A stretch of DNA of 12,101 bases from an uncultured Mycoplasmatota bacterium (GTDB taxonomy: Bacteria > Bacillota_I > Bacilli_A > RF39 > UBA660), in assembly GCA_946491675.1 (NCBI GenBank), contig CAMLYN010000025.1, positions 1 through 12,101 on the forward strand. Reading direction: 5' to 3'. The position numbers were made by a program, and so were the translations under genes. The notes under the pieces were generated by a model, which saw only the letters and a list, made by a program, of their open reading frames with translations, did not search any database and had not been told where the DNA came from. Shown here piece after piece: positions 8,494 through 12,101 of the stretch. How positions within the stretch are numbered: position 1 is the first letter of the stretch; each line of letters begins with the position of its first letter.

Positions 8494-8518
8494 AAAAAAT
8501 GTAGCATAAAGCTACATT
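8494..8518 (-). terminator. Rho-independent terminator of the YihY operon
   Basis: Minus strand AATGTAGC / GCTACATT, an 8-bp perfect stem with a 5-base loop (8498-8518), running into six Ts (8499-8494). It lies about 100 bases beyond the YihY stop. Confidence 0.75.
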
Positions 8519-8615
8519 CACAAACAATACTTATAAGTTCACAAATGAAACTTCCTCGGTATTAAAAGTAGTCTGTGGATTTGAATATATATATTCATTA
8601 ATTATTATAAACAAA
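8519..8615 (-). other. 3' untranslated stretch, possible small RNA
   Basis: About 97 bases between the YihY stop and the terminator hairpin. It includes a perfect 16-base palindrome TGAATATATATATTCA (8582-8597), a TATAAT on the minus strand (8609-8604) without a convincing -35, and a second imperfect hairpin around 8525-8555 (AAGTT...AACTT). The only open frame is about 19 codons with no ribosome binding site. It is somewhat richer in GC than its surroundings at 8530-8580. It may simply be the operon's 3' UTR; I recognise no RNA family. Confidence 0.25.
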
Positions 8616-9428
8616 TTAACTAATTTTATTCATTTTATTTTCATAATAATTATGATTAATAGCTATTCCTAAAACAATAATATAAGAAATAAAATAAACT
8701 AATAACATTAAAATAGCTATATTAGCTAAACTACCATAAATAATATTATAATTAGCGATATTAGTTACATAAAAAGAATATCCACCAGTTAAAATAATAA
8801 TTGAAATAGTAGCAAATAAAGCACCATAATTAACATATTTACTTTTAATTTTTTTATCAGGAGCCATTGTATATAATATTTTAATAACGAAGAAAATCAT
8901 TATAAAAGCAATTAAAACTTTAACAATTGTAATAATAACATAATTATTAGATATAAATTTACCAATAACACCAAAGTTTAAAACATTGTTTAAAATAAAA
9001 CTACCAAAAGCCATAACAATTAAAGTAAAAATTAATAAAAGTAGTAACCAAAAAGTCATAAAAATTGCTTTAGTTCGGCGATATATATAATTTTTTGGTT
9101 TATTTTTATATAAAATATTAGAAGCCGTAATTAAACTGTCTGGACCATTACTAGCAACAAAAAATCCTACAATAATGAAAACAAAATTAGAGAAACTTAA
9201 TCCACTGTTGAAAAAAGGTAATAAAATTTCCATGACACCACTTGGAACAACATTGCCTAAAGCATTAGTTATACTAGTTGTTGATAAAGATAAACTAGAA
9301 GCAATCATTCCAAATAAAGTAAGTATTGGGGCTAAGGAAAGAATAAGAAAAAAAGCTAGATTACCAGGTAAAATTAACATTTCTGGTAATCTAATAACTT
9401 TCCATAAATCAGTTAGAAATTGTTTCAA
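8616..9428 (-). CDS. YihY/BrkB (UPF0761) family membrane protein
   Basis: A 270-residue integral membrane protein with about six helices: ~23-43, 82-102, 130-155, 170-193, 210-232 and 240-260. The N-terminal 'GNLAFFLILSLAPILTLF' is the family's hallmark first helix, normally 'aaaLaFy.lLSlfPll'. 'APDKKIKSKYVNYGALFAT' and 'YGSLANIAILMLLVYFISYI' match the UPF0761/YihY pattern. The family is widespread; it was once annotated as ribonuclease BN and the true role is not settled. The start is TTG at 9428, which shares two bases with the TGA stop of the GGDEF gene (TTGA) and is preceded by GAGG about ten bases away. This points to translational coupling as the last gene of a three-gene operon. Confidence 0.85.
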   Translation of the reverse strand: MKQFLTDLWKVIRLPEMLILPGNLAFFLILSLAPILTLFGMIASSLSLSTTSITNALGNVVPSGVMEILLPFFNSGLSFSNFVFIIVGFFVASNGPDSLITASNILYKNKPKNYIYRRTKAIFMTFWLLLLLIFTLIVMAFGSFILNNVLNFGVIGKFISNNYVIITIVKVLIAFIMIFFVIKILYTMAPDKKIKSKYVNYGALFATISIIILTGGYSFYVTNIANYNIIYGSLANIAILMLLVYFISYIIVLGIAINHNYYENKMNKIS

Positions 9429-11446
9429 TCTTTTATTTCCTCTTTATTATTACGCATATCTAATGTTGCCTCATTAATTGCATCATCAATCGTCTTAATA
9501 GCATCATTAATCATACTATATCCCATAGCAGCACCAAAACCATGTTTTAATTCTTTTAATTCTTTCCCTAATTTACGCATATAAGTAATAACTTGTTTTT
9601 CTTCATAACCTACGAGGTAAATTAAAAACTCGTTACCATTAGTCCTAATTATTTCACTATTTTCATTTTGATTAACAATTAGAATATTAGCGGCTTGTTT
9701 AATAACTTCATCACCCTCAGCATGACCATAATTATCGTTAATATAAGCAATATTGTTTAAATCAACAATAATAATAGTTTGTGGATAAACATCACTACTA
9801 TCCCATTTTTCAATTGAAGCATTTAAATAATTACGATTTTTTAATAAAGTTAATTCATCTATATATCTTAACTTATCTTCCTTTGATAAATTTAAACTTT
9901 TTTTCTTTGGCTTTATTTTAATAATCGCTAAAACAATTAACAAGATACCGACAATACTGCCTAAAACAACAGCAATATTTTTTAAAATAATTGGTGTTTT
10001 ATTAACTAATAATAACTCACTTAAACCAGTTGTAATAAAACGTTGAGTATCATTAAACCTAATATAGAAATCTAAGAACTCATTAAAAATTTTATTATCA
10101 GCAATATCTCTAGAAATAAATGAATAATTGTCATCGTTAAACTGATAAGCAATAATATAATCTTTTAAAGTATTGGAATAGTAATTATAGTTATAAACAT
10201 CTAAAGCAATTATACTATTTTCATCAACGTTATTAATTAGTTCTTTCATATTAGGAAAGGTTTTAACTTCAATACCATTATTACTCAAATATTCAGCAAT
10301 CATACTATTTTCTAAACAATAAGCAGTTTTTAAAGATTTTATTGAATTAATAATAATATTATTAGAAGTATGTTTTAAAATCATTAAATTATTTTCATAA
10401 ACAGGAACAGTTTGATAAACATCTAAAGCATAATCATCTGAACTATTGATACCATAAAATAAATCAATTTGATTAGCATTAAAAGCATTAACCAAATCAT
10501 TAATACTGTTATATTCACGATAAGATATTTCAGCATTAGTTAGTTTAGAAAAATTAGATAACAATTGATGATTTATTCCTGCTAAACGATTTTCTAATAA
10601 TGTATCAAAAGGAGCATTTTCAATAAATCCATAATTATATCTTTTACTTCTAAATTTTACTGTTTCTTCATCATTAATTCCTTTAAAATTTAAATAATTT
10701 TTTGATAAATATTTATTATAAGAATCTTCATAATTTAAGCTTGACCATCTATTATAATATTTTGTCAAAATAGTATTAAGTCTATCTGTACTCCCTAAAG
10801 ATAAAACATAATATTTTTTATAATCACTAATATTAAAAGCAATTTTGTAATTATTATCAATTAAACTTTTTAAATCAGTAGTTTTTAATAAAACAATTGC
10901 ATCTAATTCAGTATCATTATTATTAAATTCATTGATAAGCTCATCATTATTGGCAAAAGTTTTATAACTAACATCTGCATTATGTAAATAATTATTAATG
11001 TTAGTTAAAGTTTCATTTAACACACCAATAGTTAAACCTTTTAAGTCATCGATACTTAAAAAAGTTTGATCTTTAGTTACTAAAGCATAATTATCTTCAT
11101 AAATTAAGATCTGATTATCTTCTAGATTATCAACTAATTTAAATGCATATTCTGAATTTACTTCATCGCCTAATTTATAAGATACTTTATTAAAAGAAAG
11201 ATTAGTTTCTTTATTCAATGAATCTAAAAAATCAACAATTATACCTTCACCATTATAACTAAGTACCGGTATACTATCGACGATAGACATATCAATAACA
11301 TTATTTTTGTTACTTTCAATCCATTGCTTTTCAAATAAATTTAAAGTTGTTACTTTATCTTCTTTTGTTAAAAAATAATAAACCAAAAATGACGTTAATA
11401 AAAGTAGGATAACAACAATACTAATTATTAATTTCTTATTCTTCAT
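9425..11446 (-). CDS. Membrane protein with tandem solute-binding domains and a degenerate GGDEF domain
   Basis: A 673-residue signalling protein. A membrane helix at ~6-26 is followed by two extracellular solute-binding (SBP family 3, HisJ/GlnH-like) modules at ~38-255 and ~265-475, each with the 'dLkg..igvl....' and 'n.iDl..' patterns. A second helix at ~490-511 leads to a cytoplasmic GGDEF domain (~523-665) with 'YIDELTLLKNRNYL', 'NYGHAEGDEV' (GTP-binding) and, in place of GGDEF, 'TNGNEF' (NGNEF at 603-607). The third signature residue, normally the metal-binding Asp/Glu, is Asn, so diguanylate cyclase activity is doubtful. It may be a GTP or c-di-GMP sensor. The start is the second of two consecutive ATGs (11446), six bases after GGTG; ATG 11449 is the alternative. 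It overlaps the upstream gene by 11 bases and touches YihY at TTGA. Confidence 0.85.
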   Translation of the reverse strand: MKNKKLIISIVVILLLLTSFLVYYFLTKEDKVTTLNLFEKQWIESNKNNVIDMSIVDSIPVLSYNGEGIIVDFLDSLNKETNLSFNKVSYKLGDEVNSEYAFKLVDNLEDNQILIYEDNYALVTKDQTFLSIDDLKGLTIGVLNETLTNINNYLHNADVSYKTFANNDELINEFNNNDTELDAIVLLKTTDLKSLIDNNYKIAFNISDYKKYYVLSLGSTDRLNTILTKYYNRWSSLNYEDSYNKYLSKNYLNFKGINDEETVKFRSKRYNYGFIENAPFDTLLENRLAGINHQLLSNFSKLTNAEISYREYNSINDLVNAFNANQIDLFYGINSSDDYALDVYQTVPVYENNLMILKHTSNNIIINSIKSLKTAYCLENSMIAEYLSNNGIEVKTFPNMKELINNVDENSIIALDVYNYNYYSNTLKDYIIAYQFNDDNYSFISRDIADNKIFNEFLDFYIRFNDTQRFITTGLSELLLVNKTPIILKNIAVVLGSIVGILLIVLAIIKIKPKKKSLNLSKEDKLRYIDELTLLKNRNYLNASIEKWDSSDVYPQTIIIVDLNNIAYINDNYGHAEGDEVIKQAANILIVNQNENSEIIRTNGNEFLIYLVGYEEKQVITYMRKLGKELKELKHGFGAAMGYSMINDAIKTIDDAINEATLDMRNNKEEIKD

Positions 11447-11912
11447 CATTGTCACCCTCAACAACATTATCAACCCAACTAAATTCAGTAGCTTTTTTTG
11501 AATGATAACCGATTAATGGATAGTTTAAATTTTCGGCACTTGGATCAGTAAAGAAAATTTCAATATCATAAAAATCAATTATTTTTGTACTCAAATTATT
11601 TAAAACTATTTCTGACAGTTGTTTTGCTTCATCTAATTTAGTATCAGATTTAACATCAACAAAAAATTTCATAGTAGCTACTTTTGTTTCATAAGTCACA
11701 TCCACTACTAAATCTGAATCAATAATTTCATTTTTAATTTTTTCGATAACAGCATTGTCAATCTCAGGAGCATTTTCTAGTCTGTCACCATAAACGCTTT
11801 TACTACTGCTTGGATAAAACATTCGATAAACAGCAAAAAAAGCTAATAACAATAATACTAAGCATATAATACCAACAATAACTGGGGCTTTATGTTTCTT
11901 TATAAATTCCAT
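11436..11912 (-). CDS. Single-pass membrane protein of unknown function
   Basis: A 158-residue protein not assigned to a family. A short basic N-terminus (MEFIKKHK) precedes one hydrophobic helix at ~10-28 ending in AVYRMFYPSS, so the rest is probably extracellular. Residues ~50-125 form an alpha/beta pattern ('AVIEKIKNEIIDSDLVVDVTYETKVATMKFFVDVK' then 'AKQLSEIVLNNLSTKIIDFYDIEIFFT'), which recalls Asp23-like or small ferredoxin-like folds and could be a binding or oligomerisation domain; that is a guess. The C-terminus is acidic (VVEGDNDEE). ATG 11912 follows AGGAGTG by seven bases, the best ribosome binding site of the operon. As first gene upstream of the solute-binding/GGDEF protein, it may be an envelope partner of that receptor. 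Confidence 0.82.
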   Translation of the reverse strand: MEFIKKHKAPVIVGIICLVLLLLAFFAVYRMFYPSSSKSVYGDRLENAPEIDNAVIEKIKNEIIDSDLVVDVTYETKVATMKFFVDVKSDTKLDEAKQLSEIVLNNLSTKIIDFYDIEIFFTDPSAENLNYPLIGYHSKKATEFSWVDNVVEGDNDEE

Positions 11913-11933
11913 ATCTTCACTCCTAACGTTAAT

Positions 11934-11962
11934 ATTATACTATAAATATTCATTTTAATCAA
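11934..11962 (-). promoter_or_regulatory. Sigma-A-type promoter of the three-gene operon
   Basis: On the minus strand TTGATT (11962-11957), 17 bases, TATAAT (11939-11934). The predicted start is near 11927, with AGGAGTG following. It drives 11912, the GGDEF gene and YihY down to the terminator at 8494-8518. The rest of 11913-12024 is AT-rich with no other gene or hairpin that I can support. Confidence 0.75.
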
Positions 11963-12024
11963 TTCTTTATTAAATAGTATGCTAAAACTTAATTTAATTT
12001 TATTCTAAATATCAAAATATTATT

Positions 12025-12101
12025 TTATAACAATTGACTAATTTGCTTTTTATTTAAATTAGTTAATTTAGAAATTAAATCAATACTCATTCCTTCTGCT
12101 A
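12025..12101 (-). CDS. 3' end of a gene, possibly Rpn-family nuclease/transposase-like
   Basis: The last 24 codons of a minus-strand gene entering from the right: AEGMSIDLISKLTNLNKKQI..., ending SQLL and TAA at 12027-12025. The 'eGmsie.IskiTgLs.eeI..l' tail is typical of Rpn-family (PD-(D/E)XK, recombination-promoting nuclease/putative transposase) proteins in Firmicutes, but other proteins end in similar short helix-turn-helix-like tails. No clear terminator follows before the operon promoter. Confidence 0.42.
   Translation of the reverse strand, partial: AEGMSIDLISKLTNLNKKQISQLL

Noticed and set aside
8582..8597. 16-base palindrome TGAATATATATATTCA as an operator
   Set aside because: It lies in a 3' untranslated stretch with no convincing promoter, and alternating AT palindromes arise easily at this base composition.
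9175..9477. Plus-strand ORF of 100 codons
   Set aside because: It is antisense to the YihY gene and the 3' end of the GGDEF gene, with no ribosome binding site or promoter.

Overview
The window is about 12.1 kb from a very AT-rich, low-GC Gram-positive bacterium of the Bacilli/Mollicutes-related type. A yabG-veg pair, a YrzE-like membrane gene next to tgt, murF, a YihY/BrkB protein and a DUF421 protein together indicate a Firmicute with at least some sporulation genes. The uncultured gut lineages near RF39/Erysipelotrichales would fit, but that placement is inference. UGA acts as stop (for example at the yabG and GGDEF-gene ends) and tryptophan is UGG, so the Mycoplasma code is not used. Most ribosome binding sites are variants of AGGTGAT, and they move several starts downstream of the longest possible ORF.

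Layout, left to right. 1-113: 5' part of a veg-like gene, translationally coupled to yabG (110-889), which has a good sigma-E-type promoter. 946-2838: its own transcription unit encoding a prepilin-like protein with Ig-like modules and a C-terminal Hint (hedgehog/intein) domain. 2880-3509: a DUF421 (YetF-type) membrane protein. 3583-3954 (+): a TIGR04086/YrzE-type membrane protein converging on tgt (3951-5063, -). 5166-5732 (+): an unrecognised helical protein, divergent from tgt with promoters sharing one -35 box, and converging on murF (5729-6973, -). 7037-8437 (-): a second prepilin-like protein with a C-type-lectin/formylglycine-generating-enzyme-like C-terminus. 8616-11912 (-): a three-gene operon of a single-pass membrane protein, a membrane protein with tandem solute-binding domains and a degenerate GGDEF domain, and a YihY/BrkB protein. 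12025-12101: the 3' end of another minus-strand gene, possibly Rpn-family.

The most striking signal is the last ~160 bases of the 7037-8437 gene. GC jumps to about 51% in a 20-30% GC setting, and the sequence encodes a WFxRGG...GVFxF...AVLSR tail whose likely variable codons almost all end in C or T. This is what the variable repeat (VR) of a diversity-generating retroelement (DGR) looks like. Neither a template repeat nor a reverse transcriptase is in the window, so this would be a remote target. Two prepilin-like proteins without pilus-assembly genes, one carrying a Hint domain and one a putatively hypervariable lectin-like tip, suggest a surface-display or secretion system whose machinery lies elsewhere.

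Transcription units are tightly packed. Five sigma-A-type promoters with exactly 17-bp spacers can be read directly, each with a short leader. Two convergent gene pairs overlap by 4 bases at their stop codons, inside the loops of bidirectional terminators. No CRISPR array, tRNA, rRNA or insertion sequence was seen.
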